DNA of 64,000 nt from contig OX387610.1 of NCBI GenBank assembly GCA_947568835.1, forward strand, positions 14,365,001-14,429,000, in the 5' to 3' direction. The notes under the pieces are model-generated. The model had not been told where the DNA came from. It did not search any database and was given only the letters and a program-made list of their open reading frames with translations. Positions 43,999-56,325 of this stretch are shown one piece after another. Source of the stretch: Protonemura montana. Taxonomy: Eukaryota > Arthropoda > Insecta > Plecoptera > Nemouridae. Within the stretch, counting starts at the first letter, position 1, and each line of letters opens with the position of its first letter. Both the position numbers and the translations under genes were made by a program.

Positions 43999-44905
43999 GA
44001 GGGTCTTTGTTTGATTCATGTCCATCTTGACAGGTGTCAACGTTTCAACCCGTCTCGACTCGACCATCTAAGCTGTGTTGCCAACTCAGGTACCTACCCC
44101 CACCCCTTCCCATCAGGAGGGTCTTTGTTTGATTCATGTCCATCTTGTCAGGTGTCAACATTTCAACCCGTCTCGACCCGACCATCTAAGCTGTGTTGCC
44201 AACTCACGTACCTACCTCCACCCCTTCCCATCAGGAGGGTCTTTGTTCGATTCATGTCCATCTTGACAGGTGTCAACGTTTCAACCCGTCTCGACTCGAC
44301 CATCTAAGCTGTGTTGCCAACTCACGTACCTACCCCCACCCCTTCCCATCAGGAGGGTCTTTGTTCGATTCATGTCCATCTTGTCAGGTGTCAACGTTTC
44401 AACCCGTCTCGACTCGACCATCTAAGCTGTGTTGCCAACTCACGTACCTACCCCCACCCCTTCCCATCAGGAGGGTCTTTGTTCGATTCATGTCCATCTT
44501 ATCAGGTGTCAACGTTTCAACCCGTCTCGACTCGACCATCTAAGCTGTGTTGCCAACTCACGTACCTACCCCCACCCCTTCCCATCAGGAGGGTCTTTGT
44601 TCGATTCATGTCCATCTTGTCAGGTGTCAACATTTCAACCCGTCTCGACTCGACCATCTAAGCTGTGTTGCCAACTCACGTACCTACCCTCACCCCTTCC
44701 CATCAGGAGGGTCTTTGTTCGATTCATGTCCATCTTGTCAGGTGTCAACGTTTCAACCCGTCTCGACTCGACCATCTAAGCTGTGTTGCCAACTCACGTA
44801 CCTACCCCCAACCCTTCCCATCAGGAGGGTCTTTGTTTGATTCATGTCCATCTTGTCAGGTGTCAACGTTTCAACCCGTCTCGACTCGATCATCTAAGCT
44901 CATTT
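43999..44905. repeat. 118-bp tandem repeat, about eight units
   Basis: Unit: GTCTTTGTTCGATTCATGTC, CATCTTGTCAGGTGTCAACG, CCCACCCCTTCCCATCAGGAGG. Because 118 is not a multiple of three, the overlapping 98-116-codon frames shift from unit to unit, so they are not a protein. Confidence 0.95.
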
Positions 44906-45165
44906 ACCAGTCCTCACCCCTTGCCATCAGGAAAACCCCGACAATCTGATTGAAATTCAAAGCAAAACATTTGTTTATGAAGTTCAATCAATCAATTCTG
45001 ACAGCTGACAAGTTTCAGAAGTTAACATTGACTTCAACAAATGCGTGAACAAAAGCTTAACTCGATGTTGGATCTCGACGAACATGAGTTTTGGGAATAC
45101 ACTATATCTCATAATTTTATCACAAAGAAGTGATGCCAAAAATCAACGTAAAATTGAAAGTGTAA

Positions 45166-45680
45166 ACTTTCTGCTGAGCAAACGAGGCCGGCAACACGTG
45201 GTAACGGTAGGTGCCACCCGATGGCACTTTCTGCTGAGTAAACGAGGCCGGCAACACGTGGTAACGGTAGGTGCCACCCGATGGCGCTTGCTGCTGAGCA
45301 AACGAGGCCGGCAACACGTGGTAACGGTAGGTGCCACCCGATGGCGCTTGCTGCTGAGCAAACGAGACCGGCAACACGTGGTAACGGTAGGTGCCACCCG
45401 ATGGCGCTTGCTGCCGTTCTTTTTAACAAATCTCTACAATTAAATAATAACGACTCAAAATATCGTGATACATGTTTATCAATCGTTGAGGTTAGCATTA
45501 ATAAAGATTAATTGAGTGTAAACCAGACTCAAATGCGAGTAATCTGCGAGAAATAACGAAAAGAAATTTCTTAACACTCGAAGCGACGGTGTCTCCACCT
45601 GGCGGCATCTTACATTTTTGTCGCAGTAAAAGCAGTCATTTGGCGGTCATTTTTTATTGCAGACAGTTTAATGTTACATA
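45166..45680 (+). mobile_element. Element with four 60-bp units and a unique right part
   Basis: CTGCTGAGCAAACGAGGCCG, GCAACACGTGGTAACGGTAG, GTGCCACCCGATGGCGCTTG repeats every 60 bp (45181, 45241, 45301, 45361). It then continues with CAATCGTTGAGGTTAGC and CGACGGTGTCTCCACCTGGC. The right part and one 60-bp-unit fragment recur reversed at 58350-58620. Confidence 0.8.
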
Positions 45681-46654
45681 CGTAACTACAATATTTTTTA
45701 AGTCGCTTGCCATCGCGTCTCAAATCTTCTTGTCAACAATTTCTGAAATAATGGTAAAGACGACCCACAGCTGAGCTATGATTAACATCGTGGATTATTT
45801 GAGGGCAAAACTGAACTCTAACCGCAACATTTCGCAAAGCGCTAGAAATTGTCGCCAACCCCGAGCTGGGATTCCCCCTCAGATGCTGGTTTTAATCCAA
45901 GATGTAAGTCAGGGGATCGAGTGCTCTGTTCGCCAGAGCTCGGTCTCGCCAAAGAGAATAAGGTGAGACAGATTGGAGGCTTCTTTGTCCTCTGTAAACC
46001 GCACCCCCTTAAGACAAAGAGAATCGATTTGTACGAGCTTGGCCTCCTTTATGACAAGCAACCCCCAGCCATCGAGACTCGTTTTTCAATTTCAATGGAA
46101 ACAGAAAAGTTCGGTCTTGAAAGATTTATTTTCGTTCGGAAATCTCCGCACCGAGTTTTTGATTTCTGAAAGAGCTGAATTTTTTAAATGTATTCAGAAA
46201 TATTTTTAAGTAGATGTGAAGGAAAAAATGAAAGAGGATGAAATTTAAAAAAATCTGCTTGTGATATTGATTGGAAACTGTTTCGTTCTCGATGCGGTAT
46301 GTTTTTTTAAGACCTGGTATTTAAGTGTGTAAGACGGAAAGTATGGTTCGGTAAAGATTTCTAGGGAAGGAACGGAACGAGTCGGCCGCTTCAGAGGCTG
46401 GGCATTGAATAAGCAATGAAGGGACGGAGCAAGAAGAAGTAATATGAAAAAGAAATGGAGGTGCATCTTTTGTCACGGTACGGCGTTCATAAAGTGTGAA
46501 AAACCTGCGTAGAGCGTAGTGATGGATATAATAATACAGCTACGCAGGGGGGAAAATATGGGCACAAAAAAACTCTTGAGTTTTTTAAGAAGAAAGGAAG
46601 TGGATTTCATTTGGTCTGCATTTAATTGCTGAAATTCGGGAATTGTATGAGTGG

Positions 46655-47009
46655 CTAGTTCTGTTCGGGAGAGAGGTTGGAGGGATGAAAGTTAAGCAAC
46701 ACTGCGCTGGGTCAGGTATTGGATGGGTGACCATCATACACATGACCAGTTCTGTTCGGGTGAGAGGTTGGAGGGATGAAAGTTAGTACAGCAACTTCAC
46801 TCGCCTTGCTTATCAACCTCTCGACAGCATGGATTTGTGGAGGAATCCTGTTGTTCGCGTTGTACCGTCCTTCGGAAGGGACGAGCCGGTGGTCCCCTTG
46901 GTCTTCCACAGGAGTATGGCTACGTGCCGGCACCGGGTTTCCCCTCCTTTCTAAGCTGAGTTAGGTTCATCATCATCCACTCATTCACCGACACCATCAA
47001 ACATGGCCC
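46655..47009 (+). mobile_element. 5S-derived element, 5'-truncated
   Basis: Begins inside a head unit (CTAGTTCTGTTCGGGAGAGA), has one more head, the body with a short deletion of the GTTAA in GGGACGTTAAGCC, and the 3' tail. Confidence 0.85.
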
Positions 47010-50000
47010 ACTTATCAATAATGAAAATGTTGGGCAGACTTTAGTATCACGAGACGTGTTGGTGAAAAAAATGGGTGCAAACTACCGTAGAAAAATCAAG
47101 TTGTTTTTATAAGATCATCGAAAAAAAAACGGATAAGAATGAAACTTTTTTTTCTCGAGCCACTTTGAAAACGTCTTTTAAAAAAGAAGTGTCGTCCTTT
47201 TTTTTTTGTTTCCCCCCGAGACCGTGTCACTAACTCCATTAACAAAGGCACTATGTTAGTGAGAAATACGTCTACGATCCAATACAAGATTTCTCTGTTG
47301 ATTAGCCAAATAATCAGCAACAATATGACTTGCCGGAGAGCTTTTCCTTTCCGCTACATCTCAGAAACACAAGACGTGAAGCTCTACCAAAGTTTGTGTC
47401 GAGTTTTTCCCGAGGAAAATGGATGGCAGCGAACAGATCGACGAGTTTTCCGACGCATGTTTGTTTGCATGTACGTGGTTAGCTCTATGAGATGTGTCAC
47501 AGAACTTGACGGCGACTTCGCGCAAGAAAAGCGTCCATAAAGTAGATTTCCCCAGAGGAAAAACTATCGTCGCTGACGTGGATATGCACTATACAGCGGG
47601 AAAATGAATGAAAATTGATTCAATTTGTTTAGAAAATGCATCTCCATTGTGAAATGATAGAGAAGTTTTTATTGTTTTTATTTTTTGATATTTTATATAT
47701 GTATTTGAAAAATCATCCATGAAAAGTTGATGTAATATTATGATTGAAAGTCATATTGTTTCTAGTAACATGAAATATATAATAAAAAAATGATTATCAC
47801 ATAGCTTACAAAAACAGTAATACTTGCATGTTATGGAAAGCATATGCCAGACCATGCAACATGGAAAACCATGCACATAGCTATAAATTATCGCCGCGAA
47901 GAAGCGTCAGGATGAAAAATAACAAAGTTCTGGACACATAAATCAAGATTGAATATAAGTATATTGTTATCGGCTCATATTGAGGTCGTTCAGGCAAAAC
48001 GAAATAATAGCTAGAAATCCAATTCGTTCTTTTAAACAAATATATCTATTCGAAAACTGACACAACACGCAAAATAAATCTCTGTCATTATTAGAGTGTA
48101 CCTACCATCGAGTGTTACCGATATCTACTAGAATACAATGAATCGAAGTATTATAAAATTAAAACTTGGCGCTTTTGTCGTGAAATCCGCGATAAATTCA
48201 AACTTTTGTAATATGGAAATAGGTCGGTTTGTTCGATGTAACGTCATGCTGGGTAATTAGAATTGCAATTGATGTAATTGGGTCAGTAAACTGGTGGTAA
48301 TTAGTATGGTTCGATGAGGATGCTTTAGTTGAAACCCACCTGCTTGCTTCAGTTTGCTAATTAGCTCGGTGATTATGTAACTACGTTGTACAATGTTCGA
48401 TTACTTACCGTGCCAGTTATATGACAGCCATTTTGGATTTTTAAATTTTGTGGAATTTTTTTTGTCAGCTGATGGCTAGCCTGTTTCCCTTCTGTTTTGT
48501 TTAGTTGTAACGGCTATATCATAGAGCTAATATTAGCTTCGCCGCATTGCCGCTAGTCATCGCTAGTGGGCAAACGATGAAGATTTATTTTGAATTCTCT
48601 TTGACACTCGCAACTTTTATCATACTTTCCCTCAGTGAATATTATTGCTTAATTGACAAAAACGCATTGCTCTGATTGTTATGGCGACCAAGTGCAGTCA
48701 AAATTACATATTTTTAGATCCAATTGCTTGGTTTTATTCGAGTCATATGTAAAAACGAACAAATTTGAGAGCGAATCGATGTACAATTTAAAAAAAATCA
48801 AGAAAATTCTTTATTAAAAAAAAGTATTTTTTTTAATTCACAAGTAATAGGACTTACACCGTAGAAAAAAAGGTAAACAAAAATTAGTAGATGCTATTAG
48901 TAAAAGAAGTAAAAAATTGTTTTTCTTTCCGTTGTGTCCAGTATTTTTTTCATGCTTTCCATTCAAGACACATTACTGCATTTTGTATTTGTATTTTCTG
49001 TTAAAGGACAATGCCTTGATTTATATGACCAACGACCTGTTAAGGGTCACGCCACAAAGCCAATACACAATGTCCAATCAATGTTTCAAAGTTTTAGACA
49101 ATAAACACACATTTGATAAATTAGATAGTTTGCCGTTTACTACTTATTGAACCTGTCTAAATGCTTTTATAGCTTTCCATAAGCCCAATTTAACTGTTAC
49201 CGATATATAATCGATTTCAAAGCTTGAACGCGAGATTAAAACGTCGCGTAATTACCCGAACAAACTCGCACAAAAAGACGATACGTTACAAAAACAACAA
49301 AAAAACAGCAAGTTTTTAAAGTCAAGAGAAAACAAACCAATCCCGATCTAGAGGAAAGCTACAGGACACAAGAAATAAATCAAACAAATCCCCTATTGAC
49401 AAAAACTATTTGAAGTGGATTTCCCATTTAGTTGAAATCATATTTAAATTGCAAAAGCTTGCAATGCGCAGGTTTTTCCCCTTATTTGTTGGTAACTACA
49501 ATGACGTTGTAATAAATACAAACAGATTCGCTCTTTCTACCAATTATCCATTAAGTGTGATTATCCATTACAGAACTCGGCTATATCCTTGTGCAATTTC
49601 TCTAGCAAAAGCCTGGGGAAATCAAGGAAATCCAAGGTAAGGCGTCGTGTGATAGCAATCAAAACGAATGGCTAGTCTGACCGTAATTGTCCCCGGGCAG
49701 GAAATCGACCGATATTTTAACTGGAATTGGCCACTTGTGTATTAATGTTAAACTCGTGCATATTTGAATGCCCCAGACACCATATGATAATGCACTCATA
49801 TTGGACGAATCAATTCGATCAGTTCTTTAATGCAGATATGTAGACCTGCGGAGCATGCATTACTACAAGCAATGGATCTATAGTTGTTTTACCGATTTAA
49901 AATTAGCGGTCGTTTCTGTGCATTGCTGACCTATTTTCGCGGGTAATCTGCGATGATTTCGCGGAGAACTCTGCGAGCTTTGTTCCTGTCTCGAGTGCTA

Positions 50001-51950
50001 TTGGGGATTTTGTTCAAATGCAAACCGTTGAGCTTAGAATATGGTGTATTTTTTTTTGTCGTATGAGATTATCGAAATACTCATCGTATAAAATGGTTGA
50101 TTTTTGTGCACGTTCCGCATTCATATTTACCTGGACAATCGTAACAGATTAGTAGTTTTTCTCACATATTTTCAACCAGTATTCGAAAGTAAAGCCAGAG
50201 AGGAAATAAAAACAGTTAGTTCCATTGCTGTTTTAGAGAATTTCCCCTAATTATTTACAGGAAAACTGGGCTTATTTGACTTGATCTATGCTATGGAAAA
50301 GAAAGAAATCAAATAAGATAGCTGTGAATTTTTTTTAGGTCAGTTAAAAAATATAATTAAAATCTGATTTACAAAATAAAATTATTTGATTGGCCGCGAT
50401 AACTGATAACTGGCAGTGATATTCCCAAGAAGAAATTGCAAAATACCTCAAAGAAATAAATTTAAAATCCTTCTCTGCACCCAAATTTGTCCACACCAGC
50501 AATCGCCTGTACTTTTTCTAAACTCCTATTGCTTCTGTCACCAATCACAGTCCATCATAAAACGACAGACCGTCCGGCAAACCGGATTCGTGACATTTCC
50601 CGAGTAACAACGAGCAACCACACAAAGTTACAAGCAACTCGTCGCCCCTCCCTTGAGAGGGAACCGGAGAGAAGCCAGAAGTTTATTGGCATGTTAGCTT
50701 CGCGGCACGGTGGACTCATTACTTCTGTCTAGCTGGTGTCGTGGGGGACCGAACACAACTCCGGGACAGAGTACCACTTCAACTCCAACTGCACTGTGCA
50801 GATGTCGCCGGCAAGTTACTGTGAGCGCCGCTAGAGGTCGCCGAGCGAGATTAACTCATGCAAAGAACGAGAGATAATCTAGGGTAGATGGCGTTGCAGT
50901 GGCGACCGAGCGCGCCTTTTTGTGTTTTTAAACCGTGATTGTTGTGTAGTGGAATTGTTAAGTTGACCGAGAATAGTTTTTCGGTAGTTTATAAATAGAA
51001 AAATAGTGTGTTTTTTTGTGATTAGATTGCAAATAAATGGCACAATTTATGGTAATGGACGTTTGTGATATCGCTAACCTAACCTTACTTCTGTACCTTC
51101 CTTTCCTGGACTTTCTAACTAGATAATTCCCTAGACAATTCGCTATCTACAAAAGCGCTGTGGGGAGATAGGATTTTGCCATAGATTCTACTTAATTATA
51201 AATGCTAAATTACAATAGATTCACCTCAGTGTTTTCAGCCAATGAAATGCTCTTTAATTTAAAATCTGGTACCAGATCAGGTAAGCAGATGTTAGTTTTA
51301 CCTTAGCAGTTAAAACTTGGTCAGCCAATCGCATTTTGTGTTTCCATATTTTCAGGTGTTGTACCTAAGCATGGTGATAATAATAATAATACCCCACATT
51401 TTTGGTGGTTACTCTTAATCTTTGCTTTTAGGATCCAGCCGCTTGTAATCCCTATTAACATGTCAATGCTCAATACGGTCAGATAAAGTAGAAGTCTTAA
51501 AAACAAAATGTTAAACTGGTTAGATTCTAGAAAAAAAAGGAGTGAAAGCAGATGATTAAGGAGGGCTGTTTTTTCACTCAACAAGGCTTTCCGCTCAAGA
51601 CGTTCCGGGGAAAACGGATTCTTGGACATTCGCAAGGCATTCGCACGCGCTAAAGAAAACATTTGAGAACTTGTACACTTTCCCGTATTTTCCAGGAGCA
51701 AACAATTCGATACCGTGCGCGTTTCAAATATTTGGTAAAGACATCGTGCAAAAAGTCTTGAAATATCTTACAAACTCTTATTTGGAGAAAAGTTTCTTCG
51801 AGTCTTAGTCAATTTACTAATGACCTGTCAAATCTTGTTAGCTTTTAAAAAAGCTCCAGCTAGGAAAATTACCTTTTGATGCGTCAAAAGTTGAAATTAC
51901 AGAAAAATTAATTATCAATGTCGCACTTGAATTCAAGCTGGTAACCAAAG
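47010..51950. other. Noncoding region with possible promoter sequence
   Basis: No repeat element of the families above is found, apart from the outer-module fragment at 49441-49475 (ATTTAAATTGCAAAAGCTTG). A good minus-strand donor, GGCACG|GTAAGT, ends a possible noncoding first exon at 48419. A GC-rich, CpG-rich patch at 50640-50930 could be a promoter. A 126-codon minus-strand open frame (51321-51701) is unassigned and may be chance. Confidence 0.3.
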
Positions 51951-52373
51951 CGTTGAGTGTAGGTTCTAGGTAGAGTTTCAACGTCAATGTTACAGTCTCT
52001 GCGTGAAAGATGGCCGCCAAATGACTACCTTACCGACAAAAATGCAGAGTACCGGAACATCACGTTAAGTGGAGCCACTGTCGTATGAAATTTAATTTCG
52101 ATATTTCTCGTAGGTTAACTCGCTTTAGAGACTTTTCATGCTCAAAAAATCACCAACAATGTTTACCTCAACGATTGATATACACGTAACGATATTCATA
52201 AGCGAGTAACCTACTATAAATATCGAAATTAAATTCCATACGACAGTGGCTCCACTTAACGTGATGTTCCGGTACTCTGCATTTTTGTCGGTAAGGTAGT
52301 CATTTGGCGGCCATCTTTCACGCAGAGACTGTAACATTGACGTTGTTTCTCTACCTAGAACCTACACTCAACG
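51951..52373. mobile_element. 423-bp fold-back element, copy 2
   Basis: Same length and ends as copy 1. Flanked by perfect ACCAAAG duplications at 51944-51950 and 52374-52380. Loop region includes TTTACCTCAACGATTGATAT, a sequence also found in the 41319 and 45465 elements, which suggests shared origin. Confidence 0.92.
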
Positions 52374-52380
52374 ACCAAAG

Positions 52381-53301
52381 TAATGAGTGGACCATGCAAC
52401 TACGCCACTGGCGGGTATCTTTAAGCGACGTAGTCTTTGGGGAAATGCAACAGAGTGCATGAAAATCAAGGATAATCTTCTCAAGTCGCCGCCAATTAAT
52501 GCAGAGAAATGCAACGAACGCGAAGCATCCAGTCGTAGCATCGTACATCTCACGTTACGTTGCACCACAGAACGACTTAACGTTGTTGTTTTCATGCAAA
52601 TATGCCTTGATTTGGAATGAAAAACGAACAAAACTTAAATAGGGAATCGTTTCTTTTTTTTCTTGTGATGAACATGCTTGAGTTTTGCAAAGAGATCTGA
52701 TATTCTACAGTGACACATCGTTCTCATGTCGAAATCAAAGTACGATTTAGATGTAAAACTATTCATATGATAAATTCAGGTTATGTCAATCTGCCAAATG
52801 GTTCACAACTGTAACCAAGCTTTGATGTAATACTCATTCTCAGCGGCAACTTTTAAAGCAGAAGCCACTCAGACATCAAACGTAGACCATGGGAGCAATG
52901 ATTGAACATTTCCATGATCACAAAAAGTACTGTGTTTCTGTGCTGAGTTAATTTTAAATTTTTGGGAGCGAAACGTGGGGGATATCTTCGATGTGGTACA
53001 CATATTATTTGATAACATCTGTGTATAATGAACATCTAATCATCCAGGGAGGTATCCACATAGATTAACTCCCATTCATTTGGGGATAAAATTGTGATAA
53101 CATTAGTAAAAACCTGTGAAAGCAACTTTTAAGTGGGGTTTTTGATCGGCGGATCATCTTTAAACTTTAAGGGCTAAGCTTTAGCTTTGAACATTAGATA
53201 TTTGAACATTTTAAATGCCACAGATGGTATAATTGGCCAGTAGAGATGGTTTTGATGTGCCATGAATGAAAGATGAAGTCAAATGGAAATTAAACAAAAG
53301 C
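52381..53301. other. Noncoding region
   Basis: Only short open frames and no repeat family recognised. I see nothing that I can name here. Confidence 0.4.
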
Positions 53302-53314
53302 TAACCTAAGGACT

Positions 53315-53480
53315 AAGAAAAACTATTTGAACTGGGTTTTGAATGCTGAGTAAAGGGCTACTAAATTTCCCAAAGTTTCGCAACACATACTAGTTACTTC
53401 ATTCAAAACCCACTTCAAATAGTTTTTCTTAAAACTAGTGCTAAGGATAAATCAAGTAGACATGAGTCTAAAAACCATCG
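53315..53480. mobile_element. Palindromic CATGAGTCTAAAAACC-family copy with 13-bp duplication
   Basis: TAACCTAAGGACT occurs at 53302-53314 and 53481-53493. Inside, AAAACTATTTGAACTGGGTT at left mirrors CCCACTTCAAATAGTTTTTC at right, and the 3' end GACATGAGTCTAAAAACCAT is intact. A 13-bp target duplication indicates retrotransposition. Confidence 0.85.
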
Positions 53481-53659
53481 TAACCTAAGGACTCGTTGGT
53501 ATAAGAAATACCACCTAGTATCATCTTAAGAATAGCAAAAAAAAAGACTGTATCTAGTTCTAATTTGCTAAAATCTTCAATGCAAGCCTTCATATATTAA
53601 AGAATTCATCAAGTTATAGTTAGTAAATCTACCCAGAGCTAGTTCAATGATATTTAAGT

Positions 53660-53950
53660 GCGTTCACTCCACAATTTTAAGCGCCACCGTCGCCGACTTA
53701 GCATTCATCGGTTCGCGTCGTGCACCGTTAGTCAGTCGCAGCGTTTGATCAGCTGTAAAACGACTCGAGTTACCACTTGAATACGTAAACAAGTTTCCCC
53801 GGGAAACTCGGGCCGGACGCGCGGCAAAATCGACGATGGAAAGCTACAGAGCGTGGCGACGGGAACTCAAACGTCAGCTGTTGGGAAAGCGGATTTGGTT
53901 CGTGGCTCTGAGCTAAAACCTTGCGGGGGTCGGAGGGATGCAATGAATAT
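53660..53950. promoter_or_regulatory. CpG-rich patch, possible promoter
   Basis: GC-rich stretch with GTTAGTCAGTCGCAGCG (arthropod initiator-like TCAGT) on the plus strand, followed by a 26-codon open frame starting at the ATG at 53836. The orientation would not suit iRhom. Evidence is weak. Confidence 0.2.
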
Positions 53951-54385
53951 TACATCGATATGTTGTTGTTTTTTTGTGTCGGATTTTTTTTTCACCAGAA
54001 AGAGGGATGAGAAGTCGAAAGTTTGTAGTCGTTTTTATGGAAATATGTTCAGTAAAAAGATTTGATAGTTCCGCGCATTTGATGTCGGGGGTAGAAGTTA
54101 ACATGTTTAGCGTCTCGTAGCGTGGCGGCAGCTTAAAAGCATCGTGTATTCTATGTCTGGCATGTAGATTTTATAGTAAAACATCAAACGTATTTAGAAT
54201 ATTGTGAAAAGTGGTGTTCTGTCTGGTCTAATTTTACTGCTATAAAGCGAGCTTGCAGTTACATAAGCAATTCAGCGAGGGAACATAATTTACTGGAAGA
54301 GGCGCCACCGGTCGTTATGGGGTGACATGCTGGCCAACTGTCATTTAAACAAATACTGTACATCGTTTCCGCTGTTGTCCGTCGG

Positions 54386-54842
54386 GGTCTCTCACGGGCT
54401 AGACTGTAGCAATGCAGGGGACAGTCCTTGTGCTGGTATCTTCTCTCACGGGCTAGACTGTAGCAATGCAGGGGACAGTCCTTGTGCTGGTGGTATCTTC
54501 TCTCACAGGCTGGACTGTAGCAATGCAGGGGATAGTCCTTGTGCTGGTATCTTCTCTCACAGGCTAGACTGTAGCAATGCAGGGGACAGTCCTTGTGCTG
54601 GTATCTTCTCTCACGGGCTAGACTGTAGCAATGCAGGGGACAGTCCTTGTGATGGTATCTTCTCTCACGAGCTAGACTGTAGCAATGCTGGGGACAGTCC
54701 TTGTGCTGGTATCTTCTCTCACGGGCTAGACTGTAGCAATGCAGGGACAGTCCTTGTGCTGGTATATTCTCTCACGGGCTAGACTGTAGCAATGCTGGGG
54801 ATGGTCCTTGTGCTGGTATCTTCTCTCACGGGCTAGACTGTA
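54386..54842. repeat. 54-bp minisatellite, about eight units (second array)
   Basis: Same unit and orientation as 25264-26283. Both arrays stop at the same point in the unit (CTAGACTGTA), after which flanks differ. The 151-codon open frame across it is an artefact. Confidence 0.95.
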
Positions 54843-55519
54843 CCACATAGCATTCTGTGACCCGAAACTGACTTCTTTTATTTCCACGCGGGAGATCCCA
54901 AAAGGGTGAGACGAGAGAGAAAAAAACTAGTTCCCAGATTGGAGCAGAGTTTGAACTTTGGGTACATGTCTGGAATCCGTTATGAGTTCGGGTTTGAAGC
55001 GGGATATGACTGAACAAGACTAGCGCTGATATTAATAAAAGGAAGACATGACAGCGGGGAGTTAATTATTTGTTTTTTATCAGATTTACAGCCAAAGCTC
55101 ATTTCCTTAGAAATAATTAAGTCGAAAAATTGCCGTCAAAGTAACTTTGAAGTGCAATCTTTCGCTAGGATATAGTTGGGCAATTAAATTCTTCTATGAA
55201 AGCTGGATACATGTGATTGGGTTAACATACTTGTAGGTGAAGAAGGGGTATATTTTAATGAGATTTGTACTTCCATCTCTTTTATAACGGGTAACAGCAT
55301 TAAGACTCAAATCATAAGAAGAATATTTCGCAATTTTTCTCATCATAACGACGTACACTCCTTCTGGCTATTATAATTTTATTGTCATTTTAATGCATTT
55401 TAAATTGAATTTCCAAGCAATTTCCATTTCTCGACGAAAGGAAAGACCATGTCCAGGCAAGTCATCCGAACAAGTCACCGTGCTCAGCGTAAGATGGCTT
55501 TCATAAAACAGAACCGAGC

Positions 55520-56325
55520 ACCGGTTCTCATAATACTGCGCTGAGTCGGGTATTGGATGTGTGACCATCATACACATGACCAGTTCTGTTCGGGAGAGAG
55601 GTTGGAGGGATGAAAGTTAAGCAACACTGCGCTGGGTCAGGTATTGGATGTGTGACCATCATACACATGACCAGTTCTGTTCGGGAGAGAGGTTGGAGGG
55701 ATGAAAGTTAAGCAACACTGCGCTGGGTCAGGTATTATATGGGTGACCATCATACACATGACCAGTTCTGTTCGGGAGAGAGGTTGGAGGGATGAAAGTT
55801 AATCAACACTGCGCTGGGTCAGGTATTGGATGGGTGACCATCATACACATGACCAGTTCTGTTCGGGAGAGAGGTTGGAGGGATGAAAGTTAAGCAACAC
55901 TGCGCTGGGGCAGGTATTGGATGGGTGACCATCATACACATGACCAGTTCTGTTCGGGAGAGAGGTTGGAGGGATGAAAGTTAAGCAACACTGCGCTGGG
56001 CAGGTATTGGATGGGTGACCATCATACACATGACCAGTTCTGTTCGGGAGAGATGTTGGAGGGATGAAAGTTAGTACATCAACTTCACTCGCCTTGCTTA
56101 TCAACCTCTCGACAGCATAGATTTGTGGAGGAATCCTGTTGTTCGCGTTGTACCGCCCTTCGGAAGGGACGTTAAGCCGGTGGTCCTCTTGGTCTACGAC
56201 AGGAGTAGGCTACATTTCTTCACCTTTTCTTCTCCCTTCTAGGCTAGGTTAGGTTCATCATCACCTACTTCTTCACCGACGCCATTAGACCAGTGCCACA
56301 TGGCCAGATGTCAAAACAGTGCTAT
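55520..56325 (+). mobile_element. 5S-derived element, six to seven heads
   Basis: Starts at CACCGGTTCTCATAATACTG, continues with 91-bp heads, then body (CCTTCGGAAGGGACGTTAAG) and tail (GACGCCATTAGACCAGTGCC), ending ATGTCAAAACAGTGC. Confidence 0.88.

Noticed and set aside
44011-44949. Several overlapping 94-116-codon open frames
   Set aside because: They are the same 118-bp repeat read in successive frames, each ended by the TAA in the unit. No protein logic.
45109-45498. 129-132-codon open frames on both strands
   Set aside because: Caused by the 60-bp tandem units (a multiple of three). Both strands are open, as expected of repetition.
45849-46169. 106-codon plus-strand open frame
   Set aside because: Overlaps other frames of similar length and shows no domain or splice signals.
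51321-51701. 126-codon minus-strand open frame
   Set aside because: Longest non-repetitive frame outside iRhom, with a hydrophobic stretch. It has no recognisable family, splice context or neighbours, so it cannot be separated from chance.
54327-54782. 151-codon open frame
   Set aside because: It lies wholly in the 54-bp minisatellite. The unit length is a multiple of three, so any stop-free unit gives a long frame.
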